Shown here: piece after piece, positions 54,401 through 64,000 of the stretch | Layout: every line of letters starts with the position of its first letter | Position numbering within the stretch: position 1 is the first letter of the stretch | From: Pseudopyrenochaeta lycopersici | Taxonomy: Eukaryota > Ascomycota > Dothideomycetes > Pleosporales > Pseudopyrenochaetaceae | DNA length: 64,000 bases | NCBI GenBank assembly: GCA_003313425.1 | Contig: NHZP01000031.1 | Location: forward strand, 310,001 to 374,000 | Reading direction: 5' to 3' | Program-made: the position numbers and the translations under genes | The notes under the pieces: generated by a model | What the model saw: the letters and a program-made list of their open reading frames with translations, nothing else | Database searches by the model: none | What the model was told of the DNA's origin: nothing

Positions 54401-55652
54401 GCAGGTCCGATCCCTGTCAGCTGTCGCTTTGTATGTTGCTTTCAAAATCTTCGAGGCACTCGGCAAGATCTTCAACGGTGCACAGGAAATTCAGTACTGG
54501 CTTGGCGAGTGTGGTGATCGCATCACCACGTCCATCACCGCGGAGCAGGTCAAGAAAATCCAAGCGCGATACGAAGGCAAATTGGGCCAAGCGTATGAGT
54601 CCAAGTACCAAGCACCGAAAAAGATGAATTCCACTTTGGCAGCTAAGATGAATAAGAATATGGAGACGTTCAAGACAAGCATTATCTGGACAACCCCGCT
54701 CAAGATGCCCATCGTTCAGCCGTATCGAAAGGATAGCATTCAGAAAATCAAGACCAAGATCCAGGACATTACCGTTTCAAAAAGGACACAATCAGATGTT
54801 GTGGACAAGCGAAAACAGCTCCAGGCTTTTCCGCCAAACTTTATTCACTCGCTTGATGCCACACACATGATTCTGTCGGCACTGAAGTGCAGCGAGATGG
54901 GCCTCGACTTTGCGGCTGTGCACGACAGCTTCTGGACGCACGCGTCCGATATCCCGAATCTCAACATTATCCTCCGTGATGCCTTTGTGCGCATGCACTC
55001 GGAAGATATCGTCGACCGCCTCGCGGCCGAGTTTTCGGCGCGTTACGCAGATGCCATGTACCGCGCAACCATCCTCGCCTCATCCGAGGTGAGCCAGAAG
55101 ATCAGCAAGTGGCGAAACCAGCAACGCAAGAACTCTGGAAAGACCCTGCGCAATTCAAACACTCGTCAAGGAGAAGCCTCGTTTGAGGAGGTTGCGCTTG
55201 AAGCCAGGAGACAGGAGCTCCTGAAGAGCGAGGATCCCGAGGAGAGGAAGAAGGGAGCGGAGATGGAGACACCAACGAGTATTTGGCTGGCGAACCAAGA
55301 TCCTCAAGCCCTCGCTTCATTCCGCCTCAGTCTCCTTGGCGAGACAAAGGACAAGAAATCCAAAGACAGACAAGAGGAGGTCAAGGACAAGGTCTTAAGC
55401 GCTGAGGCAGAGGCTGTCAAGTCGGATGCGAGTGATGAAGTGTCCCGAATCGAGTCGACCTTGGCTCTCGAAGAGGAGTCAGTCCTGGCCGATCAGCCCG
55501 GCCACAGCACCGAGAAGAAGAAATCCGCGTCCCGTATCGCAGCCGACAAGTCCACTATCCAAGTCTGGATCCCGCTCGTCTTCCCCCCGGTTCCTAAAAA
55601 AGGTGGCTGGGACGTGTCGCGCCTTCGCGAGAGCAAGTACTTTTTCTCGTGA
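51435..55652 (+). CDS. RPO41: Mitochondrial DNA-directed RNA polymerase (T7-like)
   Basis: A 1405-residue single-exon protein of the single-subunit T7-type family that transcribes mitochondrial DNA. The N-terminus is Arg-rich and without acidic residues (MLARAAQRKLRRD), a mitochondrial presequence. Residues ~130-240 form the PPR-like region. The polymerase domain has DFRGRAYPIP, motif A HQDGTCNGLQHY with catalytic Asp886, motif B RKVVKRTVMTNVYG with Lys955 and Tyr963, and motif C VHDSFWTHA with Asp1164. It ends in YFFS, the conserved C-terminus of the family, so the TGA at 55650-55652 is the expected stop. An Arg/Lys/Glu-rich insertion of ~200 residues separates motif C from the end. Relatives work with the factor Mtf1/TFB2M. 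The frame stays open for 79 codons beyond the stop. Confidence 0.97.
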   Translation: MLARAAQRKLRRDVCDQLTLPWLCPAQLRRTSNIPAITTYTQGARRRRRQSLSSRQDARSLATAAELQPAPSPLSLNHFASAWSPRAQPPELTRLQPWHIDPLVVRDSLAASPVIRGSHGMGADPVELHQNLYACLRVGRVDRAAIIIERLTAVYHPSAPEVVDAHNVYLQTLLELAQQDPKDDSMAKIEDWYEVQMARKGIEPNAQTFVTLVRAAMNFLDDDAQEQAIQRFMALAHEFGPDMVDDINGSPDFSDEEWDTLIRLQPEAYDEPPSVEHVQDLHISTPAARKSLIEHGLASHAAQPIKPVPQKGMGLDSLKHALAIFDATESVPYPHDMIGTQEEKDQAYAYARQLRMEQDSMDAAVDRWRSEDEKLQDMGIHGVLNTKPIQAIMYNWYSALVPLFKKQIDRSKKVLSEPIKDNLRDDSHGYGAWLEQCKPEKLAALTVARVVQSCVRGKGEDGTALKISALSIAIGSDIQEYLQASAQARRDAFLKKQRRQTRLDLVNKLSKTKSTSTTPPKVNVLNFNKTDIPLPVRTKMGALCLEFLLKSATLTVTVDDPKSGKQLSNNMAAFHHQVGFHQGKKLGYMVPHHQLMTKLRTESVHSIQTVRLPMVVEPKPWSSFEDGGYYTTPQKVVRQKSGDTAQRAYAQSAIENGDMNKVLAGLDVLGRVPWQIHAPVLEVMTEVWNSGQGIGALVGEETGLVRPEEPPADATYQERAKWGKELREYENAKGGLHSQRCFQNFQLETARAFVNEKKIFFPHSVDFRGRAYPIPPILNHIGSDIARGLLKFAHGKELGTVGLQWLKIHLANLYGFDKASLRDREQFAMDNINEIYDSATNPLDGRRWWAKAEDPWQCLACCMELKNAFDSPDPTRYVSQLPVHQDGTCNGLQHYAALGGDHAGARQVNLEPSDRPQDIYTGVAELVKEMVAKDAAAGRPLASFIDGNITRKVVKRTVMTNVYGVTFMGAKQQVQDELQHIFPNFKETEQVRSLSAVALYVAFKIFEALGKIFNGAQEIQYWLGECGDRITTSITAEQVKKIQARYEGKLGQAYESKYQAPKKMNSTLAAKMNKNMETFKTSIIWTTPLKMPIVQPYRKDSIQKIKTKIQDITVSKRTQSDVVDKRKQLQAFPPNFIHSLDATHMILSALKCSEMGLDFAAVHDSFWTHASDIPNLNIILRDAFVRMHSEDIVDRLAAEFSARYADAMYRATILASSEVSQKISKWRNQQRKNSGKTLRNSNTRQGEASFEEVALEARRQELLKSEDPEERKKGAEMETPTSIWLANQDPQALASFRLSLLGETKDKKSKDRQEEVKDKVLSAEAEAVKSDASDEVSRIESTLALEEESVLADQPGHSTEKKKSASRIAADKSTIQVWIPLVFPPVPKKGGWDVSRLRESKYFFS

Positions 55653-57717
55653 CTCAGTCCCGCACTTCGTGGCGATGCAGAGAGAGACTATTTCCGCACC
55701 TACCAAGACTTCCCCATCACTGCCACGCCCGAAGTGCACCGCATCAGCCGGCTGAGTACGCTGGAGTTTGGCTGGAATGTCCATGTCAGTCCGTTAGCGC
55801 TGTGGCGGGCAAATCAACCAGAGAGTAGTACCGTTGAGGGCAGAGTGAGGAAGGATGGGGAGAAAAGGGGGAGGAAGAAGAGGGTTGTTTAATCACTGAG
55901 ATGAGTGGTTGTTGTATGTATACCTAGGAGTTTTCCCAGGAGTTTAAGGGTGTTCAAGGGCGTTCTTTTCAGGCAAGGGAAAGGCATTTCTGCATCGCAT
56001 GGTGTTTTGAAGGTCAAAAAGGGGCTGGGTTTGATACTATTGGCCATTCTACAGCACGACAGCTCTCCGTGCTCATTCATCATGCCGTTCATGTATAGGG
56101 GTCAGGGATAGATACCTCGATTATGTATATTTATGGATTGAAGTGTAACGTGCTTTTCTCTTCTTTCCCCGTCCTTATCGCCTTTACAAGCACGAAGTTT
56201 TCAAGCTTCCTGCCTTATCAGACATCGACATCAGGCTTGGATTCTAGGACAACACCTCGGCTGTCGTATCTGCTGTACTGTGACCTTTTCCTGGGATACA
56301 AACCATCTGAAATCCGACTGCCTACTATCCAACAACAAGGCTGTGCTACCCTTCCAACCCGGTTCGCGGGCCAAGACAGTAGAGCATCGTATATGCAGCG
56401 CTTGATGACAACGAGGCTGTGGTGGTCCACGAGACCTTACCTTGTGCTGTGCCGAATGCGGCGGACTGGCAGTGCGCTGCATGCTGATCTCGCGAGGCTG
56501 CATCGCTATCGGGACTAGACGCTCCGTCTAATCGAGATGCAGGATTGACGTTAGTATTCGGCCGATGGAAAAGGTATGCTGTAGAACGTACGCGACGGAA
56601 TGGACACTATACCAGTACCGCGCCAGTGCGGCTGTGCAGTATATCATCGATAACTAATCTACAAATCATAATGCTTACTTCGCCCCCCCTCTATCCTGCC
56701 CTTCCGCTAAATTACTTGCGCCACCCACGGGTTCCTCGTCATAATCAAACTTTGAACTCACGTCTTCCCCGACGGCTGCCCATCTTGAGAGTACAGTCTG
56801 CGAGGAAGCATGCTTGAGGCGCTGCTGCTCTTGGTGCGCGATCGCGTGGGGGTTTTGGCCTTGCAGTTGGGAGCAAAGTGTTGGGCGTGAGATTCTATAT
56901 GCTTTTGCGGCTTGGCGCTGGCGGATGCAGATACCGTTTTGAAGGTCGCGGATGGCAGTGTGGTGGGATGCTGGGTGGTGAATTTTGGGAGGAAAGGGTG
57001 GAGGGTGGCCCAGAACTAGGGTTGTCCGTAACTACGGCGGCTGAAAACCGAGGTGACTGAAACTGGGCGACCAAAACTGGAGTAGTCGAAAATCGTGGTA
57101 GTCGAAACTAACATTAGCTTCTCGGGCTTACACGCTTATCGCGATCATTGTACGACATGCCATTCCTGTGCTGCAAATCTTCACGTGATGTCTTCCGGAC
57201 AACCTGTCATCTTATAGGTGGACTTGGATCGAAGATGTGCCTTAGCGTCCCGCTTGCAACCTCTGATCTACCTCCCATCTTGCTCACCGTCAAGGCTATG
57301 GAGTGGAGAATTTTCAGCGTCACGGCTATGATCATATCCGCTGTCGAGCGGACTGCCGTTTAAAGGCCGCGGTGTAGCAAGTGTTCTGCCTAGTCACCAG
57401 TTCCCCGTTCCGGTCGACGAGCTGAAAAGCTCGTGTAGGACATGCTGACGAATTCGCATCATGAGCGTCTTCCACCGGTCGATAATGAGGCTGGCATACG
57501 GCTTTAGGGCCTCGGGGCTGTTCTCCGGCTCGGTTCGAGCTCAAAGTACGATTCCGTGCGCCATCGATACACCAGCCGCTCCATGGGATACGAGGTGGCG
57601 CACCCTGAGCCACGGAAGGCTGCATGATAAAGCCGGGGATTCCCGCTTCACGAAACCCAAAAGCACAAACCGATTAATGTTATCCCAACCTCGTCGTTTT
57701 GCATCGCCGCGGTGGCC
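55653..57717. other. Intergenic region after the RNA polymerase gene
   Basis: About 2.07 kb. The first 237 bases are open in the polymerase frame and have coding-like composition. The rest has short frames without family signal, and a loose repetition of GAAAAC-like words at 57.03-57.11 kb. The promoter of the following membrane-protein gene should lie at the right end. Confidence 0.5.
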
Positions 57718-60426
57718 ATGAGGGTCAACTTTGGCGAGTGCCACACCCGCTATTCTGCAAATACTACCGAGGGCGAGGCTCTGCGCGCACAATGGGGCTG
57801 GCACGGCCCTTTGCTCGGCATCAAATATAATGCGACGTCGCAAATCTCAAGAGAAGGATGCTTGGCCCTTTGCGGCCCAGGAATGGCAAACTACCCATGG
57901 GTCCAGGTCTCGAGCACAATTACCACCTGGATTCTGCCCGTCGTGGGAACTTTGCTGCAAGCGCCGTTCGAGAGCAACGCGACTAAACGGACAGTGCTGG
58001 CTATCATGCGGTGGGTGGGGTCGCCGATTGCCTCGCTCTCCTACGTGCTATGGAACATCAAGGTGTCCGCAAAGGCGGCATTGATGGTCGACATGGCTGT
58101 CAAATATGACGAGACGCCGGACCGCAAGACGGATTTTGGCAGCATGCGCGACTCGATGTATTTGCTGTTGGTTATGAATCAATATACCCTGAAGCCTACG
58201 GCCGTTCTGAGAGAGAAGGAGGCGGAAGGCTTACTGCGCATTGTGCTTTTTAGCAAAGATCTGAAGTTGACTGATACTGACAAGTCACTTCGCCAGATGA
58301 GACGTATATTGGCGAGAGAAGTCCGCGAGATGAGACGGCGAGGTGCAGTGCCAGGTACGTCAACCAAAGTCTCAGTCAATTCCTCATCTCTGACCAGCGT
58401 AGTCTTTGTGTCAATTATGTGGTTCCTATTTGCCTTTGCGCTGTCCATACAAGCCGCGTTCGGCGACCTCGGTCAGAACAGGACAGCTCACGATCTCGCA
58501 TTGGGCTGTTTACTCGCCTGGTTTCCAGTGCTCATCATGGGCTCGATCGTGGACCGGAATCCCATCGCCGCAGAAGCGATTCGGAAGAAGCTGAATGCCC
58601 TGGTCGATCACGTCCGCCATGCTCTTCGCGATGAGCAGCATCGTCGTGAATTCGTCGAATCCTTCCGCGATCAACCAAAGTTTGACCAGCTGAAGACGTG
58701 GGTTGATGGCGTCGCAGATAAAGGGGAGCACATGTACGATTTCTTCGTCAACTTCGCAGGACAAGCCAGAGTTCGATGGCATTACGGTGCAGCACATCCC
58801 ATCCTCTCTGACATTGAGAATTGCTACATTGCCGATAAAGGACGCAACTGGCTTGCCAACGAGAAAGAGGCACGCGCTGAGCTCGTCCTAGGACCTGTAA
58901 ACGAGGAAGGCCTGGTGTGGTTTGACATTCGTGAGTTTTGGCAAGTACTGGGCGCTGTCATCATCGTCGCCGGCAGTTGCGGTGGTGCCTTTATTCTAAG
59001 TTACTTCACGCCTACTGTTGGCCTAGGATGTCGCAGTGGCGGCTACACAATCTTCTTTTCCATCGCGCTGGGCTTGCTGATTGTCGAAATGGTCGTGTGG
59101 CTTGTGCTCTCGCCCTACGAAGTTGAAGCGCCTTGGTTGGTGAGAACCGCTTCACGACTGCATAGCAATGCAACCTTCAACCAATGGGAGGGCGGTGCGC
59201 AAGACAGATGGAGGTTTTTAAAGAGACGAGCTTCGAGTTTTCTCGTCACTACCGAAGTACTGATCACTCGATGCGTTGTTGCTGTAGCACTCCGGATACC
59301 GGGGCAGGACAAAGACGCCATCAAGGAGAAGGTTGAGGGTAAGATGAATGCAATTATGAGGGACCTGAGGGCAATGAGTCCTCAGAGCAAGTGGGATGTA
59401 TTCTTCTTCCGTCCAATCGAGATATTCAATTCCATTTGGCTTGTAAGTACGTGCTGGTAGATTTGATCGGACGCGAATTGACAGCTCGACTAGATCTACA
59501 TAGTGCTAGCTCAATCCTTTGGCTGGTACAAGACATGCAAATGTGTGACTAGCACCTGGGGCGGTGGCGGCGGGTACCTCGACTTTTCTCTACAGGATAC
59601 ATCGACAAGCGAATGGGTCATGTACTATTGGACATCCGGGACAGTTTTGACTGCGCTCGTCATGAGTCTCTCCATGTTCTACATCACCGTTGAATGGTGT
59701 CAGCAATCATTCCTGTCGACAGAAGAGTACAAGGATGCCATGGATGGCCTTCGTAAAACACGAACTTACAGACACTGGACCTTCTGTTTCCGGTGGCTTT
59801 CCAGGTTTATCCTGCGATGGACGCTGAATCCGATGGAGAAGCTTGCTGTTCGCGTTGGGTTGATGAAGAGGCCGCAGAAGACCATTCTGTGGACAAGAGG
59901 CCACACATGGAATCCTACAATCTCGCCCATATCACATCAGAATTTCAGCCATATCAAAGGTTCTCCATCCATCGCATTGACCGACTATTCTACACCGCCT
60001 CGCGCAGAAGTACCCCTTCAAGACACTCCCGCAATGGCGCACTCACTGTTTCCCCCAGCCATCACGAACCGCCGCCCACGCAACGAAAGCGACGCCTCAT
60101 TCAACGCGCCACCCCTTTTAGCCGCCCGCGCAAGCGAAGATTCATCTGCACCTCTCATTCAACGCCCCTCAGGAGCGTACCACCAACGCACAGACCTAGA
60201 AGTCTGCACCAATGTCGAAGGTCGCTCCAGCTTCGAAGAAAACTACTCGCCCGCCTCGCCACCCGATCGTGGCGGCTGGCTATCTACCGAGACAACACTA
60301 CATAGCAGACAAGCCTACCGCCGCGCAAACTCAGATCCAGGGAGTCCGCCTGATCTCGTGGGAGTCCCGCATGGGGGCCTGGGCATCCAATTAGATGATC
60401 GCGATCTGGAGAGGGGGGGTCCGTAG
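57718..60426 (+). CDS. Conserved multi-pass membrane protein of unknown function
   Basis: Two exons, 57718-59442 and 59494-60426, give 885 residues. The 51-bp intron begins GTAAGT and ends CTAG, and splicing is in phase 0 between IWL and IYIVLAQ. Hydrophobic membrane segments occur near residues 65-80, 225-245, 260-275, 405-430, 440-465 and 615-640. A charged, helical region of ~130 residues sits between the third and fourth. The pattern GPGMANYPWVQVSSTITTW followed by LLQAPFESNATKRT is one I associate with uncharacterised ascomycete integral membrane proteins. The last ~160 residues are hydrophilic and Ser/Pro-rich, presumably cytosolic. No catalytic motif is seen, and channel or transporter roles are not supported. 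Confidence 0.82.
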
Positions 60427-61136
60427 GAGTAGATAGAATTTACTTTCAAAGATTCAACAGAAGTTCAACTTCACCACTGACATGTAGTGAAATGTGCGGC
60501 TCCATGCACTGTCCTTGGGGATCGTGGTGATACCCCTTGTACGGGAATTGAGTCTTTCATTAGAAAAATCGCCCTGGCGAGATTCTTTCGTTATGAATAT
60601 AAGATCGTCACGTAACGAATCTAGTCGAGTATGGTATTATTCTTATTACTATTTAGAACATCTACATCTTCCCACTCTAACCATGCAATTCTCGTTCTCC
60701 AGCCCATCCAGACCGTCCGGCTCTCCAGGCTATACACCTCTACCCCCCCACGTAGGAAATAAAACGCCGCGCGATAATCTCCCAATCTGTCTTTTCTTTC
60801 GCTTTACCGTTTGCTGTCTTGCTACTAACGATGTTTTGTTACATGTTGTGTGGGGGGCTGCCAGATGTGGGGTTGGCGGCAGGGCTTAGCGAATGCTTTT
60901 GCGGGGGAGAGGGGAACTAGTTGGGGGTAAAATGTGGGCGGAAGAATGCTAGCATGATGATAGTGTGATGGACGGCAATTGCTTGATCGCACTGTACAAA
61001 ACAAGGCTTTTACGAATAAGATGTCTCTGCTTTGTCGCGTTGGAAATTCTTCTCTTCTAGCTGTTCAATTCGTCTGCTTTCCCCGGTAACTGTCGTTGTC
61101 AATCTTCTCGGAATCTGGCCATTGCTAGTTGCAACT
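60427..61136. other. Intergenic region
   Basis: About 710 bp between two genes on the same strand, holding the presumed promoter of the P450 gene. Nothing specific. Confidence 0.55.
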
Positions 61137-62873
61137 ATGCTGGAGCGCCTCTCCGCTGGTTGTTTGGAGCTGGTGCACAGTTCTGTTGCGACGAAAATTG
61201 CCCTCTTCGTTGCGGTGCCCGTCGTTCTTTTTTCTGGAATTTATCTTTGGGTAGTGCCAAATGCGTTCAAGGTACGATTGGTTGTCTTACAGCTCTAATG
61301 AACACCAAACTAATGGAGTATTTCAGGATTCAAGGAGAAAACACCTTCCCCCCGGTCCCAAGGGCCTTCCCTTTGTCGGCAATCTCTTCGACCTAGCCGA
61401 CTCGGATGATGTCCAGAATAAAGTTCGCGCATGGCACAGACAGTTTGGAGACTTGTTTTACACCAAGATTGGGGGTACGGATTATGTGTGGCTGTCATCT
61501 CCCAAAGTCGTCAAGGATCTCATGGACAAAAAATCCAATATCTACTCCTCCAGGCCTCCTCTACCCCTGGCTCAAGATGTTGCCAGCGCTGGACGTCGTC
61601 AGCTCTTCATGGCGTATGGCCCCCAATGGAGGCAACTGCGCAAGTGTAGCCACACTCTGTTGAACATGACAGCTTCGATCAAGTATCACCCTGTGCAGGA
61701 TTTCGAGTCAAAACAGGTGTTACGGGACCTTTTGGACGCACCAGATATGTTCTATACAATCAACCGACGCTACTCTGCATCTGTCATCATGCTCGTGACC
61801 TACGGCTACCGCATCGCTTCGTTTCAAGATCCTCTTATCAAGAAGATTTACACGGTCCTTGACAATCTCACTGCAATTACTGCACCCGGCGCCTACGCGG
61901 TCGACAGTTTCCCATCCCTGGCTGCCTTGCCGGAATTCTTGCTTGGAAACTGGTATACCTACGCGAAGAAGGTTTTCCAGCACGACAGCAAGGTCTACAT
62001 GGAGTTTTGGGAACGTTTGAAGAAAGAGGTTGATGCGGGGACGGCTCGTAGCTCTTTTTGCAAGGACTTTTACCTTAGCGATCCAGCAAAGAATGGTATT
62101 GACGATCTGTTGGCTGCTTACACGTGCGGTGGGTTGGTAGAAGCAGGCTCGGAAACCACTGCGACAACTCTGAACAATTGGGTTCTGGCCATGACACTAT
62201 TCCCTGAGACTGCAAAGAAAGCGCAAGAAGAACTGGACCGTGTTGTTGGTCGCGACCGCCTACCCGAGTTTTCCGATGAAAAAGACCTGCCGTACGTGCG
62301 AGCCATGGTCAAAGAGGTGCTCCGATGGCGACCAGTAAATAAATTTGGAATGTTTCACGCTACCTCAGAGGATGACTGGTATGATGGGCACTTTATCCCC
62401 AAAGGAACCGTCGCCGTCTTAAACTGGTGGTAAGCAAAGGCACCACAATCTGCTGACCCAATTGACACAACTCTAGGGCAATCCACCGCGATCCTAAAAT
62501 CTGGGACGAACCCGATAAATTCGATCCTGCGCGTTATCTCGATAAACCACTGCCAGCTGCCGACTATATAAATGTCTCTAATCCCTACGATCGGGATCAC
62601 TTCACCTACGGCGCTGGACGACGTGTGTGCCCCGGTGTCCATGTAGCCGAGCGATCATTATACATCAATATTGTCCGCGTGCTTTGGGGGTTCAATATCT
62701 CCAAAACTAAAGGCCCAGATGGAAAGCCAGTTGAGCCAGAGCAGAGGATGGTTCCTGGATTTTTGACTGTACCGTTACCGTTTGAGTGCCAGATCCTGCC
62801 AAGGTCCAGTAAGCACGAGAAGATAATGCGGGCGCAGTTTGCGAGTGCCGAGGCAAAAGGCATTGAATATTAA
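61137..62873 (+). CDS. Cytochrome P450 monooxygenase
   Basis: Three exons, 61137-61271, 61327-62429 and 62477-62873, give 544 residues. Introns are 55 and 47 bp, and the second splits a Trp codon. The membrane anchor is at ~residues 16-38. The hinge is LPPGPKGLPFVGN, the I-helix GSETTATT, ExxR KEVLRW and the heme loop FTYGAGRRVCPG. The layout resembles fungal P450s annotated as O-methylsterigmatocystin oxidoreductase-like, a broad group, so the true substrate is open. The start at 61137 was chosen because it gives a normal-length anchor; the frame is open further upstream. A carboxymuconolactone decarboxylase-family gene lies convergently 430 bp away, and a functional link is possible but unproven. 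Confidence 0.92.
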
Positions 62874-63298
62874 CGTTTACAGTAGAATACAAGAATTGAA
62901 TGGGTCAAACTTTAGCGTGCCCAGTACCTTTCCCGTCCAGAGTTGAGTTCTCTCGTCAACCCGTACTGCTTAAGTGACCCTCGCGAACTAGCACAGTGCA
63001 ATGGCACTCACTGATTACTAAGAGTAGCGGAATTGCTAACTACTCCATGCTGGGAAATAATTGACGCAGTTCGGAACTAAGCCGGTTCTTAAAAATAGTT
63101 ACTCGAAGCTCGTTGCAAAATTGACAAACTTGCCTTGTGCTAGTCCTGCGGAATAAAAGTGCAGCAATGAAAGAACATTTAGCACATTTTCAGTGAAAAA
63201 TAAGGATTGTTCCATATGTTAGACTCCTAGCTGAGTACAATGAGATGAGATCCTAGAACTTTTTGCATGAAGAGATGGATATCTGGTGTATTTGAGTT
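62874..63298. other. Convergent intergenic region
   Basis: About 425 bp between the P450 and decarboxylase-family genes. Nothing recognisable. Confidence 0.55.
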
Positions 63299-63751
63299 TT
63301 AAGCAACATTCTTCCCAAGCTCCCTCTTCGCCTCGCCTTTATCTGCCATCTCGTTTAGCACCTTTTCCGCTGCCTTCATTGCATCAATCCCTGCTGGCAC
63401 CCCACAGTATGTCGTACAATGGAGTATCGCTTCTCGAATTTCTAGCTCCGTCAACCCATTGTTTCTAGCCCCGCGGATGTGTACCGCCAACTCAGGTGCC
63501 TTGTTCAATGCCATGAGCATGCCGATATTTAACAGACTTCTTTGCTTTTTTTTGAGACCCGGCCGCGTCCAAGCATAGCCCCAGCACCATTCTGTAACCA
63601 GTTCCTGCCCAGGATGCGAAAATTCTGTGGAGCCGTTGGCAAGGGCGCGATCAACGTAAGTATCTCCGACAACACTGCGACAGACAGCAAGGCCCTCTTC
63701 GAAGAGTTGCTTGTGTAGGGCGGAAAGGTCAGGTGCAGTCGACATGTTCAT
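63299..63751 (-). CDS. Carboxymuconolactone decarboxylase-family protein
   Basis: A 150-residue single-exon protein of the CMD/AhpD-like fold, a small all-helical fold that forms hexamers. The core reads WCWGYAWTRPGLKKKQRSLL, then NIGMLMALNKAPELAVHIRG, then LTELEIREAILHCTTYCGVP, matching gamma-carboxymuconolactone decarboxylase proteins that act in aromatic ring-cleavage (protocatechuate) degradation. The HxxxYxG element is present, while the AhpD CxxC peroxidase pair is not. Many fungal members have no tested activity and some sit in secondary-metabolite clusters. The ATG at 63751 was used; the ATG two codons later is equally good. The promoter region runs out of the window on the right. Confidence 0.93.
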   Translation of the reverse strand: MNMSTAPDLSALHKQLFEEGLAVCRSVVGDTYVDRALANGSTEFSHPGQELVTEWCWGYAWTRPGLKKKQRSLLNIGMLMALNKAPELAVHIRGARNNGLTELEIREAILHCTTYCGVPAGIDAMKAAEKVLNEMADKGEAKRELGKNVA

Positions 63752-64000
63752 ATGCGGAGTCGTGGAGATTGGTGAAAGTGGATGACGAAAAGTTGCACGT
63801 GAGTTTGTGGCGAAGACGAGGATTTCAATTTGAAGTGATATAAAGGCAAATAGCTATAATCTATCACTAAAAACTATGCGGTGGCCGCACATGTGGCTTG
63901 TGCATCCCGCGTCGGCCAAACTTGTCCTGTGTGGAGCTCTCCATTCTCCAAGTCACGACCCCACATATTCTCCAAAACACATCCCCCTTCTGTCTTCACA

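Noticed and set aside
55607..55659. An intron removing the polymerase stop codon (GTGTCG donor, CTCAG acceptor)
   Set aside because: It would delete the YFFS C-terminus that is conserved in this polymerase family.
59443..59493. Two separate membrane-protein genes at 57.7-59.5 and 59.5-60.4 kb
   Set aside because: A canonical 51-bp intron joins them in phase through a hydrophobic segment.
61137..63751. A secondary-metabolite or aromatic-degradation cluster made of the second P450 and the decarboxylase-family gene
   Set aside because: Only two convergent genes are visible before the window ends, too little to call a cluster.
1..64000. tRNA and rRNA genes
   Set aside because: I looked for GGTTCGAATCC-like T-loop words and conserved rRNA stretches and found none in a convincing context; a covariance-model scan would be needed to exclude tRNAs.

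Overview
This window looks like a chromosome segment of a filamentous ascomycete, probably a Dothideomycete of the Pleosporales type. That placement is an inference from gene content and cannot be proven from the sequence alone. The evidence is short introns (47 to 71 bp, GT..AG, often with a CTAAC-like branch site), NACHT-WD40 and HET allorecognition-type genes, cytochromes P450, a T7-like mitochondrial RNA polymerase, and transposon copies whose reading frames are broken by TAG codons, as repeat-induced point mutation (RIP) does.

Layout. Positions 1-16.4 kb are ordinary gene space: a GMC oxidoreductase cut by the window edge, a coiled-coil hypothetical, a secreted LPMO-like copper protein, a GPR1/FUN34/YaaH acetate transporter (four exons), a ToxD-like enoyl/quinone reductase (three exons), a But2-domain secreted protein (two exons), a PflX-like radical SAM protein (two exons) and a coiled-coil protein.

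Positions 16.8-37 kb form an allorecognition and transposon island. A three-exon NACHT-WD40 receptor has a short Gly/Asn N-terminal motif and ten near-identical WD40 repeats. Next to it lies a decayed gene resembling the HeLo-like (PF17111) family. A CCCH-RBR ubiquitin ligase gene has been hit by a RIP-damaged Tc1-like element with TA target duplication, and also carries a TAG stop. After an unrecognised gene at 28.5-30.2 kb comes a 6.3 kb unit bounded by inverted repeats and TA. Its outer parts are very AT-rich, and inside it sit an intact HET gene and a broken second HET gene.

Positions 37-64 kb return to gene space: a membrane/coiled-coil/FG-rich protein that needs an intron or a frameshift to be read through, a conserved hypothetical, a paralogous pair of small proteins (one apparently broken), a CYP504-like phenylacetate hydroxylase, a type II membrane glycosyltransferase-like protein, mitochondrial RNA polymerase, a large multi-pass membrane protein, a second P450 and a carboxymuconolactone decarboxylase-family protein.

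No tRNA, rRNA or CRISPR array was recognised. Most genes are independent housekeeping or metabolic units. The genes that may work together are those of the island (NLR, HeLo-like remnant, HET genes), whose relatives act in heterokaryon incompatibility and programmed cell death. Splice joins were worked out by hand from splice signals, frame and family pattern, with no transcript data.
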